A stretch of 20,010 nt of DNA from a virus. Numbering within the stretch: the stretch's first letter is position 1; each line of letters opens with the position of its first letter. This document shows, piece after piece, positions 7,392-18,200 of this stretch. The notes beneath the pieces were generated by a model. That model was given only the letters and a program-made list of their open reading frames with translations. It made no database searches and was not told the origin of the DNA. Made by a program: the position numbers and the translations under genes. Location: IMG/VR virus record IMGVR_UViG_3300042987_001630, positions 1 through 20,010 of that record, one strand, 5' to 3'.

Positions 7392-8261
7392 ATGCCTATA
7401 AATAAATTTAAAGGAGTAACTAGGTCAGAAAGAATAAATAATATTAGAAAAGCTGAGAAAAAACAATCTCAAGGAAAATCGGCTGGAATTGTACAATATG
7501 CAAGTAGACCATCGGTAAAATCATTTACCTCTTCCTTGGCTCCAGCTACCGGCGGGTTTGTTCAATACAAAGCAAATTATCTTACAAAAGAAGAAAGAAT
7601 AAAAAGTATAATAAAGTCCGAAGATCAGAATAATGACGTTGGTCTTGTTAAATATGAAAACAGAGCTTCGATAAAATCGTTTACGTCTTCTTTGTTGCCA
7701 GTGACTGGGGGATTTGTTCAATACAAAGCAAATTATCTTACAAAAGAAGAAAGAATAAAAAGTATAATAAGATCCGAAAAAATATTTTCAAAAGGTAGCA
7801 AAGGAAAATTTCCTGGTCTTATTCAATATGCCAATAATTCTTCTTATTCTCCTACGTCAAACACCGCATTCACTTCTTCTTTTGCTCCAACTGCAAGTTA
7901 TTATCAAACCAGTTCTCTAACCATCGGATCTTTGGATTTGCTTGGAGGAGGATCCACAGGATCGTTTGGAACAAATATATTCTCGGAAATTACCGCGTCC
8001 GGACCAGTCGATCAATTTTTGGATACCTATGGAAACGCTGCTGTGTGGTTGGTATCAATAAAGAGTGGATCTGCTTTGAAAACGAGTGAAGTTGTTGCTA
8101 CATGGGGAAGTTCTTCTATAAATTTCTATTCTACAGAAGTAAGTCAAATTGGAGATGTACCTGTATACATGTCAGCTACTAACCAGAGCGGAATTATAAG
8201 TTTGATAGCAAATCCATCATATGGCACATGGACCATTAAACTAATAAGAATGATGATATGA
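7392..8261 (+). CDS. Fibre-like protein with two internal repeats and the shared C-terminal domain
   Basis: I do not recognise a named family. I chose the ATG at 7392 (MPINKFKGVTRSERINN), two bases after the upstream stop, because the open frame before it is only a shadow of the gp15-like gene. The protein has 289 residues. The N-terminal half is basic and contains a repeated unit: SF/TSS, then GGFVQYKANYLTKEERIKSI, present twice about 52 residues apart, with weaker related units before and after (GIVQYASRPS, GLIQYANNSS). A Ser/Thr-rich linker follows. The last 80 residues are the domain shared with the neighbours, with AAVWLVSIK, TEVSQIGDVPV and GTWTIKLIR. The repeats suggest a fibrous or multi-binding head region that could dock on a symmetric virion part. 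It overlaps the next gene by ATGA. Confidence 0.7.
   Translation: MPINKFKGVTRSERINNIRKAEKKQSQGKSAGIVQYASRPSVKSFTSSLAPATGGFVQYKANYLTKEERIKSIIKSEDQNNDVGLVKYENRASIKSFTSSLLPVTGGFVQYKANYLTKEERIKSIIRSEKIFSKGSKGKFPGLIQYANNSSYSPTSNTAFTSSFAPTASYYQTSSLTIGSLDLLGGGSTGSFGTNIFSEITASGPVDQFLDTYGNAAVWLVSIKSGSALKTSEVVATWGSSSINFYSTEVSQIGDVPVYMSATNQSGIISLIANPSYGTWTIKLIRMMI
7557..7770 (+). repeat. Exact 58-bp direct repeat, two copies 156 bp apart
   Basis: Bases 7557-7614 and 7713-7770 are identical over 58 positions, starting tttgttcaatac and ending agtataataa. The offset of 156 bases is 52 codons, so the reading frame is kept. Exact DNA identity within a diverged protein repeat suggests a recent duplication or gene conversion. 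Confidence 0.9.
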
Positions 8262-8737
8262 TTGACGTTAATATATCAACAGCAAATAAAACGACGATGT
8301 ATGTGGACAAGACAAATACTGCTGATCTTGTTGCTACCGCTAGTATATCTGAAAATGTACAATCTTCTTCTGTATTTAGCGATACAGGAACATTAGCCGT
8401 TCCTTCGTTAAATATTGTTGGTGGAGGAGTGACTGGGTCGCTGTCAACAAGCGTTGTTGGTCAAGTGACTGCTTCTAGAGATATTGATTCAATACCAATT
8501 GAAAGTGGTAATTCGGTAAAGTGGTTTGTGTTTATAAATGATGGTCCTAGTTCAAGAGCGAATAAAGTTGTGGCAAGTTGGACAGATACTGGATCTGTAT
8601 TTTATAGTACCCAATTTAACGAAATAGGAAACGTACCTGTAGATTTTACCGTTTCTTCATCCGCTACAGATATTTATTTAAAAGCCGTTCCCTACTCAGG
8701 TAGTTGGACTATGAAATTTGTAAGGATTATGATATGA
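8258..8737 (+). CDS. Small fibre-like protein with the shared C-terminal domain (third copy)
   Basis: This is a 159-residue protein of unknown family. The start ATG overlaps the upstream stop as ATGA, which supports it over other starts. The N-terminal 45 residues are Thr/Ser-rich and polar. Then comes a short beta-like segment (LNIVGGGVTGSL) that is also found in the preceding protein as LDLLGGGSTGSF. The last 80 residues align with the domain in the gp15-like protein: SVKWFVFINDG, KVVASW, QFNEIGNVPVDF and SGSWTMKFVRIMI. It has no signal peptide, no membrane segment and no visible catalytic motif. Position and domain sharing suggest a structural accessory of the neck, collar or tail. It is separate from, but clearly paralogous to, its neighbours. 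Confidence 0.68.
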   Translation: MIDVNISTANKTTMYVDKTNTADLVATASISENVQSSSVFSDTGTLAVPSLNIVGGGVTGSLSTSVVGQVTASRDIDSIPIESGNSVKWFVFINDGPSSRANKVVASWTDTGSVFYSTQFNEIGNVPVDFTVSSSATDIYLKAVPYSGSWTMKFVRIMI

Positions 8738-9180
8738 GCAATACATATGGAATGAACAACCCGTTTATTGTACAAAACGGACTGATAGTAAATGCCAACG
8801 CTGTTGTCACAGGCAGTATATCATCATCTTTGGTTACGGCCAATCGATTTATTATTAAAGACCAATCCACCGTATATATGGATGCTAAATTGGCAACAGG
8901 AGTATCTTCTCCCCAAACAATTGATTCTTTTACAGGATCTCTTGGAAATAGCTGTAAATGGTTATTATCTATTAACGATGGAACAAACTTTGAAACCAGT
9001 GAAGTGATGTTTATTTGGAATCAAAATACAGAAGAAAGTAGATTTACTCAATATGGAACAAATGCTATAGGCACAGTTGATGGATTTATATCTGCTAGTA
9101 TGTCTAGTGGATACGTAAATCTTCACGCTGGCCCAAATGTAGGAACCTGGAATATAAAAATATTAAGGACAATCTTATAA
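8734..9180 (+). CDS. Small fibre-like protein with the shared C-terminal domain (fourth copy)
   Basis: The ATG at 8734 overlaps the upstream stop (ATGA) and gives a 148-residue product. An in-frame TTG at 8704 would be inside the previous gene and is less likely. The N-terminus (NNPFIVQNGLIVNANAVVTG, about residues 8-27) resembles the N-terminus of the giant fibre that follows (NEFIIRNGVSVLGSGSISG), so the two may share an attachment or nucleation segment. The C-terminal 80 residues form the most diverged copy of the shared domain, with NSCKWLLSINDGTNFETSEV and GTWNIKILRTIL, the first close to the gp15-like copy. The protein thus links the two fibre groups. The function is not known beyond a probable virion role. 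A short AT-rich hairpin with a T run overlaps its stop codon. Confidence 0.68.
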   Translation: MSNTYGMNNPFIVQNGLIVNANAVVTGSISSSLVTANRFIIKDQSTVYMDAKLATGVSSPQTIDSFTGSLGNSCKWLLSINDGTNFETSEVMFIWNQNTEESRFTQYGTNAIGTVDGFISASMSSGYVNLHAGPNVGTWNIKILRTIL

Positions 9181-9191
9181 TAAGATTTTTT
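9171..9191 (+). terminator. Weak AT-rich terminator-like hairpin at the end of the neck operon
   Basis: AATCTT (9171-9176) pairs with AAGATT (9182-9187) around a five-base loop and is followed by a run of T to 9191. The stem overlaps the TAA stop codon of the preceding gene. It has few G-C pairs, so termination may be partial, but it sits exactly between the neck operon and the giant fibre gene. Confidence 0.45.
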
Positions 9192-9202
9192 ATATACCCT
9201 CT

Positions 9203-9212
9203 TATATTTATA
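9203..9212 (+). promoter_or_regulatory. Putative phage promoter element TATATTTATA before the giant fibre gene
   Basis: This is another exact copy of the shared 10-mer, 20 bases before the ATG at 9233 and just after a terminator-like hairpin. This spacing leaves room for a short leader, as for the minus-strand copy before the lysozyme gene. Activity is inferred. Confidence 0.45.
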
Positions 9213-9232
9213 TAAAACCATTGTTCCATTGA

Positions 9233-12200
9233 ATGAGTAACGAATTTATCATAAGAAACGGTGTAAGCGTACTTGGTTCCGGTAGCATATCCGGAGAGTT
9301 ACTCGTATCTGGTAGTATAAGGTCTGATAACATAGCTTATCTTACCGCAAGCCACGCAATTACCGCTTCTTATGTAGAAGGTCTTCCTGCAAGTTCTTCT
9401 TGGGCAATAAATGCTGTTTCCGCATCCTTGGCAGATACAGCATCATATGCGGTATCTGCTTCGTATTTAATAGGATTACCAGCAACATCTTCGTGGGCTT
9501 ATAACGCAATAACCGCCTCTTATGCTCTCAACTCTTTAGGCTCTTCAAGTGGCACATCTGGAACAAGCGGAACATCTGGGACGAGTGGCACAAGCGGTAC
9601 TTCGGGTACATCTGGAACAAGTGGAACCGATGGTACTAGTGGAACAGACGGTACATCAGGAACGTCTGGTACTAGTGGGTTAAGCGGAACCGATGGTACT
9701 AGCGGAACAAGTGGAACTGATGGAACAAGCGGTACAGATGGTACTAGTGGAACAGACGGCACATCTGGAACGGATGGTACAAGTGGTACCGATGGAACAA
9801 GCGGAACATCTGGTTCAAGTGGCGCCAGTGGAACATCTGGTTCAAGCGGTACATCTGGAACGGATGGTACAAGTGGTACAGATGGAACCAGTGGAACAGA
9901 TGGTACAAGTGGTACCGATGGAACAAGCGGATCTTCTGGAACAAGCGGAACGAGTGGTACAAGCGGTACTAGTGGATCAAGTGGTACGTCTGGATCCAGT
10001 GGAACTTCAGGAACAAACGGAACAAGTGGAACCAGCGGAACCAATGGAACGAGTGGAACAGATGGAACCAGTGGAACAGATGGTACAAGTGGTACGTCTG
10101 GATCAAGCGGAACTTCTGGTAGCTCTGGTACATCTGGATCCAGTGGAACATCGGGATCCAGTGGAACTTCAGGAACAAACGGAACAAGTGGAACCAGCGG
10201 AACCAATGGAACGAGTGGAACAGATGGAACCTCAGGAACCTCAGGAACAAGTGGAACTGATGGAACAAGTGGCACATCAGGATCTTCAGGAACAAGTGGA
10301 ACGGATGGAACCTCAGGAACATCAGGAACGTCTGGAACGGATGGAACCTCCGGAACCAGCGGAACATCTGGCACTTCTGGAACAAGTGGAACGGATGGAA
10401 CATCTGGCACTTCTGGAACAAGTGGAACGGATGGAACTTCTGGTACAGATGGAACAAGTGGAACGGATGGAACTTCTGGTACAGATGGAACAAGTGGAAC
10501 CTCTGGAACAAGTGGATCAAGCGGAACTGACGGATCAAGCGGAACAAGTGGAAGTTCGGGAACATCTGGATCTAGTGGTACGGACGGCGCTGGATTTACA
10601 ACGGTAGCTAACGCCGGTCTTTATAGAATATTAATCTCAGACGGGTCGAATGATGCGGCTACGGCATCTGCTGGGTTGCTCTTCGACGATGTAAGTTTGA
10701 TTGTTTCGGGTGGTAACATAATGACCAACAAGATTACCGCTTCGATGTGGTATTTCTCTGGTAGTGAAACATCAAATGTAAGATTAGAAGTTTCCGCTTC
10801 TGGCGAACTTATTTTCAAAGGAGACAGTCAAGGAAACCTTCTTATAGTTTCTGATACAACTAAGTCGGCGGCTATTATGTCCGTTGGCGACTTGGAGACA
10901 AATCCACTGTTTGAAGTCTATTCGGACAAAGTTGTTCTTGGAAATTATGGACAAAATATATTTGTTGTAACAAGTTCTTACATTGGTATAGGAACTAACT
11001 CTCCGTCTCACAGTTTAGACGTTCACGGAGACGCACGAATAACAGGATCTCTTTACGCCGACGATATTACAGGATCTTTATTTGGCACAGCAAGTTGGGC
11101 TCTAAATTCTTTGACCGCTTCATACGCAATGAATGCGGGAGCAAGTGAATGGAACAATATATCTTCTAGCGTATCAAATACAAGTTCTTTTGCAGGAACC
11201 GCAAGTTATGCTAATTCAGCGTTAAGCGCTTCTTATTCTGGTACAGCCTCTTACGCATTAAACGCCGGAGCGAGTGTATGGAATAATATATCAGGAAGTG
11301 TATCAAGTACAAGCTCTTTTGCAGGCACAGCAAGTTATGCAGATTCAGCACTGAGTTCGTCTTATTCTCAAACAGCAAGTTATGTAAATCAGCTTAACCA
11401 AGATGTAGTTATTTCTGGATCCATAACCATAACAGGTTCAGCAAACTTTATTGGAGATAGTGGGTCGTTGATATTTTCTACAAATGCTGACACTCTTGAA
11501 TTGACAGGATCTTTATTGGTTACTGGTTCAATAGCACTTACAGGAAGTTTGAGTGTAAACGGAAATGTTGAAGCAACATCAAGTTGGGCATTAAATTCAA
11601 TTTCCTCTTCTTATGCGGTGACGGCTTCTTACGCATTAAGCTACTCTGGTACAAGTGGAACGGATGGTACATCTGGAACCAGCGGAACGGATGGAACAAG
11701 CGGTAGCAGTGGTACGTCTGGAAGCTCTGGAACTTCAGGCACAAGTGGCACGGATGGAACGAGTGGAAGTTCTGGAACAGATGGCTCAAGCGGAACGTCT
11801 GGATCTTCAGGAACTTCTGGTACAGATGGAACCAGTGGTTCAAGTGGTACGTCCGGTAGCAGTGGAACCGATGGTACGAGTGGTTCATCTGGAACTTCGG
11901 GCACAAGTGGAACAGATGGAACTTCAGGAACAAGCGGAAGTTCTGGAACATCCGGTTCCAGTGGAACGAGCGGAACTGATGGAACCTCCGGTACAAGCGG
12001 ATCTTCTGGCACAAATGGAAGTAGCGGTACATCTGGAACAGATGGAAGTAGTGGAACCTCAGGAACAGATGGTACATCTGGCACAAGCGGAACTTCTGGT
12101 ACTGATGGAACAAGTGGAAGCTCAGGAACCGCTGGATCTTCAGGAACATCTGGAACCGATGGTACTTCTGGAAGTAGTGGTACATCGGGAACATCTGGAA

Positions 12201-15200
12201 CTGATGGCACCTCAGGCACAAGCGGTACGGATGGAACCAGTGGAACCTCTGGAACGGATGGATCTTCTGGAACATCCGGAACAGACGGAACCTCAGGAAC
12301 AAGTGGTACGAGTGGCACTGATGGATCAAGCGGAACTTCGGGTACTGACGGAAGCTCTGGAACAAGTGGGACCGATGGAACGTCCGGTACAGACGGATCA
12401 AGCGGAAGCAGTGGAACTTCTGGCATAGATGGTACTGATGGAACGTCTGGTAGTTCAGGAACATCGGGAACAAGTGGTACCGACGGATCAAGTGGAACCT
12501 CTGGCACAGATGGCACATCGGGCACATCCGGCACAAGTGGAACCGATGGTTCAAGTGGAACATCTGGCACGGATGGCACTTCTGGATCTTCAGGAACATC
12601 AGGAAGTTCAGGCACGTCTGGTACAGATGGAACCAGTGGTTCTTCAGGAACAAGCGGAAGCTCAGGAACATCTGGAAGTAGTGGTACCAGCGGTACAGAT
12701 GGTACTTCTGGTTCAAGTGGTAGTTCAGGAACTTCTGGAACATCTGGCACGGATGGAACTAGCGGAACCAGTGGATCTTCGGGTACATCTGGATCATCAG
12801 GAACAAGCGGCACGGATGGAACATCTGGGTCTTCTGGTACAAGCGGCAGTAGTGGAACTTCTGGTACTAGTGGTACAGATGGAACATCTGGAAGTAGTGG
12901 AACGAGCGGTTCATCAGGAACATCTGGAACTGACGGCACCAGTGGTACTTCAGGAACTTCCGGTAGCTCAGGAACAAGTGGCACATCCGGAACAGACGGT
13001 ACAAGCGGATCTTCGGGTTCATCAGGCACCAGTGGAACTTCTGGAACGGACGGTACGTCGGGAACAAGCGGTTCAAGCGGAACATCTGGTAGTTCGGGTA
13101 CATCTGGAACCGATGGTACAAGTGGAAGCTCTGGAACAAGCGGGAGCAGCGGCACCTCGGGAACAGATGGAACTAGTGGAACAAGCGGTTCAAGTGGTAC
13201 ATCAGGCTCTTCAGGTACAAGTGGTACAGACGGAACAAGTGGATCTTCTGGGACTTCAGGCACAAGTGGAACTGATGGAACCTCAGGAACGTCTGGTTCT
13301 TCTGGAACAGACGGTACAAGTGGAAGCTCAGGAACATCCGGAACTTCAGGAACCTCTGGTAGCTCTGGAACATCAGGCAGCTCAGGCACAAGCGGAACTT
13401 CTGGAACCGATGGAACGTCGGGTACAAGCGGAACAGATGGTACAAGCGGAACAGATGGTACAAGTGGTACATCTGGTTCCAGTGGAACGAATGGTGCTGG
13501 ATTTACAACAATAGACAATGCGGGTCTTTATAGAATATTGATATCGGATGGATCAACAGATGCAGCCACTGCATCCGCTGGATTGTTATTTGATGATACA
13601 ACTTTAGTTGTTTCTGGCGGAAATATAATGACCAATAAAATTACCGCTTCAATGTGGTATTTTTCTGGAAGTCAAACGTCAAATGTTAGATTAGAAGTTT
13701 CAGCTTCTGGAGAATTAATATTTAAAGGTGACGAACAAGGAAACCTTCTTATAGTTTCCGATACAACAAAGTCCGCCGCTATTGTATCCATTGGAGATTT
13801 AGAAACGAATCCTATATTTCAAATATATGCAGATAAAGTTATAGCTGGAGAATATGGAAAAAATGTATTTGTTGTAACAAGTTCATATATAGGCGTTGGG
13901 ACTAATGCTCCGTCTTATAGTCTTGATATACACGGAGACGCTAGAGTAACAGGTTCTTTATATGCGAACAAAATAACAGGTTCTCTTTTTGGTACAGCAA
14001 GTTGGGCAATTAATTCTTTTACAGCATCATACGCTTTAAATGCTGGAGCTAGTGATTGGAATAACATATCTTCAAGTGTATCAAATACAAGTTCTTTCGC
14101 AGGAACAGCCAGTTACGCTGATTCGGCACTAAGCTCTTCTTACTCAATCACCGCTTCTTATGCTTTAAGTGGTGGAACTATAACAAGTTCTTATCAACTT
14201 AGTAATGGTGGTGGATTTGCATTTGATAATACAAATAACATAACAGTCAATGAACTGACCGCGTCGGCCATTAGAAATGATCTGGTCAGTGATCTAAATA
14301 TACTTGTTCAACATCCTTATGGAATATCTCTTGGCGACATAGACGGAGAAAAAATATATTTCCAAGGAAATGTTGGAAGCCCATCATTAAAATGGTATGA
14401 TAGTTCTGGAAATAGACTGATAACAATTGGGAACCATGATGCTTCTGGTTTTTATTATGATGTAGATGACACTCTTTCGACTGGCCATGTATTCAAAGTT
14501 TCTTCACAACCATATACAAACATTGTTACAATAACATCAGGTGGTTTGGATTTGGTTGGTAATTTGCATGTATCTTCCGGTGCAATAACTGGTTCTTTGC
14601 ATGGCACATCTTCATACGCCGTTACAGCAAGTTTTGCATTAACTCCATCTGGAACTAGTGGTACATCAGGAACAAGCGGATTAGATGGCACTTCTGGAAC
14701 AAGTGGTTCGAGCGGAACTTCTGGGACATCGGGTACTTCCGGTTCAAGTGGCACAGATGGAACGTCTGGATCTTCAGGAACAAGCGGAACAGACGGAACA
14801 TCAGGAACTTCTGGAAGTAGTGGAACTTCAGGAACAGACGGTACTTCCGGTACAGATGGTTCAAGCGGAACTTCTGGTAGCTCTGGTACATCTGGTACAA
14901 GTGGAACCGACGGAACAAGTGGAACGTCGGGTTCAAGTGGAACGTCAGGTAGTTCTGGAACAAGTGGAACTTCAGGAACATCCGGAACCGATGGGACCAG
15001 TGGCAGTAGCGGGACAAACGGAACTTCAGGATCATCAGGCACAAGCGGTAGTAGTGGTACATCAGGTACAGATGGTACAAGTGGAAGCTCTGGAACTTCT
15101 GGTTCAAGCGGTACATCAGGTAGTTCAGGAACCTCTGGAACATCAGGTACAGACGGTACAAGCGGAACATCAGGAAGTAGTGGTACATCTGGTAGTTCTG

Positions 15201-18200
15201 GAACAAGTGGAACTTCAGGAACATCCGGAACTGACGGAACAAGTGGAAGTTCAGGAAGTTCTGGTACGAGTGGTACAAGCGGTACATCGGGAACAGATGG
15301 TACTAGCGGATCGAGTGGGACTTCGGGTAGCTCTGGAACATCTGGATCGAGTGGTACAAGCGGATCTTCAGGAACGAGTGGTAGCAGTGGAACTTCTGGA
15401 AATGATGGGGCAAACGCGGTGGGAACCAGTTTGTGGTATTATGTTGCAGGAAATAAAGCTTCTGGCTCTGGTCAGTTAGAAGAAGTTGGAACGGGTGTTA
15501 ATTTCTCGGACCCAACAACGCTTTATATTAACAGAGTTGATCAAAACTCAACGAATTGGGAAGGTTATGTAACAGGATTGTTTAATGCTTCTGGAAAATT
15601 CCTCGTTCAAATTAGTCAAGAAAATGTTCCATCGACTTATGGAGTTTACAAGGTAACTGGACTTACTGTAAATAGTAATGGTGCAATGATAATGTCCGGA
15701 TTGACGGCTCTATCATACAACGGCGCATACTCAAATTCAACTTACTATAATGTATCGGTTATACCTTATCCATCCGATGGAACTTCTGGAAGTTCTGGTA
15801 CAAGTGGTAGTAGTGGAACGTCTGGGTCATCGGGAACCAGTGGAACCAGTGGTACGGATGGAACATCAGGAACTTCAGGCAGTTCTGGAACAAGTGGAAG
15901 TAGTGGCACATCAGGAAGCTCTGGTACAAGTGGAACCGACGGAACAAGTGGTACGTCAGGAAGCTCAGGAACTGATGGTACTTCGGGAACTAGTGGATCG
16001 TCGGGCACGTCAGGCTCAAGCGGTACGTCAGGAACTTCTGGTACAGATGGTACAAGTGGATCATCTGGTACTTCTGGTTCATCTGGAACTGATGGAACCA
16101 GTGGTAGCAGTGGAACTAGTGGTTCAAGCGGTACATCCGGATCATCCGGCACAAGCGGTACAGACGGTACAAGCGGATCGAGCGGAAGTTCGGGAACATC
16201 TGGGTCTAGTGGCACTTCTGGAACCGATGGTACAAGTGGATCATCGGGCACAAGTGGTAGTAGTGGAACATCAGGTACAGATGGTACTTCAGGAACGAGC
16301 GGAACGTCAGGCACGTCGGGTTCAAGCGGAACGTCAGGAACTTCTGGTACAGATGGCACAAGCGGCACCAGTGGAACATCTGGTAGTTCGGGAACTTCTG
16401 GTTCATCTGGAACAAGTGGAACCTCTGGAACAGATGGAACGTCTGGTTCTTCGGGAACAAGCGGTACTTCAGGAACAGATGGAACATCGGGTACAAGTGG
16501 TACGTCAGGAAGCTCTGGAACTGATGGCACAAGTGGAAGTTCAGGAACTTCAGGTTCAAGTGGTACTAGCGGAAGCAGTGGAACTTCTGGTACAGACGGT
16601 ACAAGTGGATCGTCTGGAAGCAGTGGAACTTCGGGATCTTCTGGCACCAGCGGTACAGACGGCACGTCAGGAAGCTCTGGTTCATCGGGTACTTCAGGTT
16701 CTAGTGGAACTAGCGGAAGCAGTGGAACATCTGGCACAAGCGGAACGGATGGTACATCTGGTAGTTCGGGGACCAGCGGATCTTCTGGTACAAGCGGATC
16801 AAGTGGAACGTCCGGAACAAGCGGAAGCTCAGGAACATCGGGAAGTAGTGGTACAGATGGTACAAGTGGGTCGTCTGGAACGTCTGGATCTTCTGGAACA
16901 AGCGGTACAGATGGAACTAGTGGAACATCGGGTTCATCTGGTACAAGTGGAAGCAGTGGAACCTCAGGAACAGATGGAACAAGTGGCACATCTGGAACTG
17001 ATGGTACAAGCGGAAGTTCAGGAACCTCAGGAACAAGTGGAACTTCTGGAACGGATGGTACATCAGGCACCTCTGGAACTTCTGGAACATCTGGCAGCTC
17101 GGGTACAAGCGGAACGGATGGAACGTCTGGCACGAGTGGTAGTAGCGGAACGTCTGGCAGTTCGGGTACATCTGGAACTGACGGTACATCTGGAACAAGT
17201 GGAAGCTCTGGAACTTCTGGAACTTCTGGGACATCGGGTACTTCCGGTTCAAGTGGTACAGATGGAACAAGCGGTTCAAGTGGTACATCAGGTTCTTCAG
17301 GCACTTCAGGTTCTTCTGGCACAAGTGGAACATCAGGAACAGACGGAACCTCTGGAAGTAGTGGAACATCGGGCACAAGCGGAACGGATGGTACATCTGG
17401 TACCAGTGGATCAAGCGGAACTTCAGGTTCATCTGGAACAAGTGGTACGGATGGCACAAGTGGAACATCGGGAACTTCAGGAAGCTCAGGAACAAGTGGA
17501 ACCGATGGAACTTCTGGTTCAAGCGGCACAAGCGGGACCAGCGGTACGTCGGGTAGCTCTGGTACAAGTGGATCGTCAGGAACAAGCGGAACTTCAGGCA
17601 CCTCAGGTACAGACGGAACATCCGGAACAAGCGGTTCAAGCGGCACTTCGGGAAGTTCTGGAACAAGCGGTACATCAGGAACAGATGGAACATCTGGATC
17701 ATCAGGCACAAGTGGTACATCAGGTAGTTCAGGAACATCTGGTACTAGCGGAACAGATGGAACAAGTGGATCTTCTGGTACAAGTGGAACCTCTGGTACA
17801 TCCGGGTCTTCAGGAACATCGGGAAGCTCAGGTACATCTGGAACGGATGGAACTTCTGGAAGTAGTGGTTCTTCAGGAACGTCTGGATCGAGTGGAACCT
17901 CTGGCACAGACGGAACATCAGGTACAAGTGGCACCTCCGGTAGTTCGGGAACATCTGGATCTTCGGGTACCAGCGGATCTTCGGGAACGTCAGGTTCAAG
18001 TGGAACCAGTGGAACAGATGGTACAAGCGGAACTTCAGGTACCTCTGGTACCGATGGAACTTCTGGTAGCTCTGGAACAAGTGGCACATCTGGTACTTCT
18101 GGTTCATCGGGAACAAGCGGAAGTAGTGGAACTTCGGGAACAGATGGAACATCAGGTACAAGCGGTAGTTCAGGAACAAGTGGATCGAGCGGTACATCAG

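Noticed and set aside
7397-7404. Exact TATAAATA on the plus strand.
   Set aside because: It lies in codons 2-5 of the gene at 7392 (Pro-Ile-Asn-Lys) within a tightly spaced operon, so a chance match in AT-rich coding sequence is more likely than a promoter.
8704-8733. A longer N-terminus for the gene at 8734, using a TTG start.
   Set aside because: The added residues are the shifted reading of the previous gene's conserved C-terminus. The ATGA overlap at 8734 matches the pattern of the gene before it.
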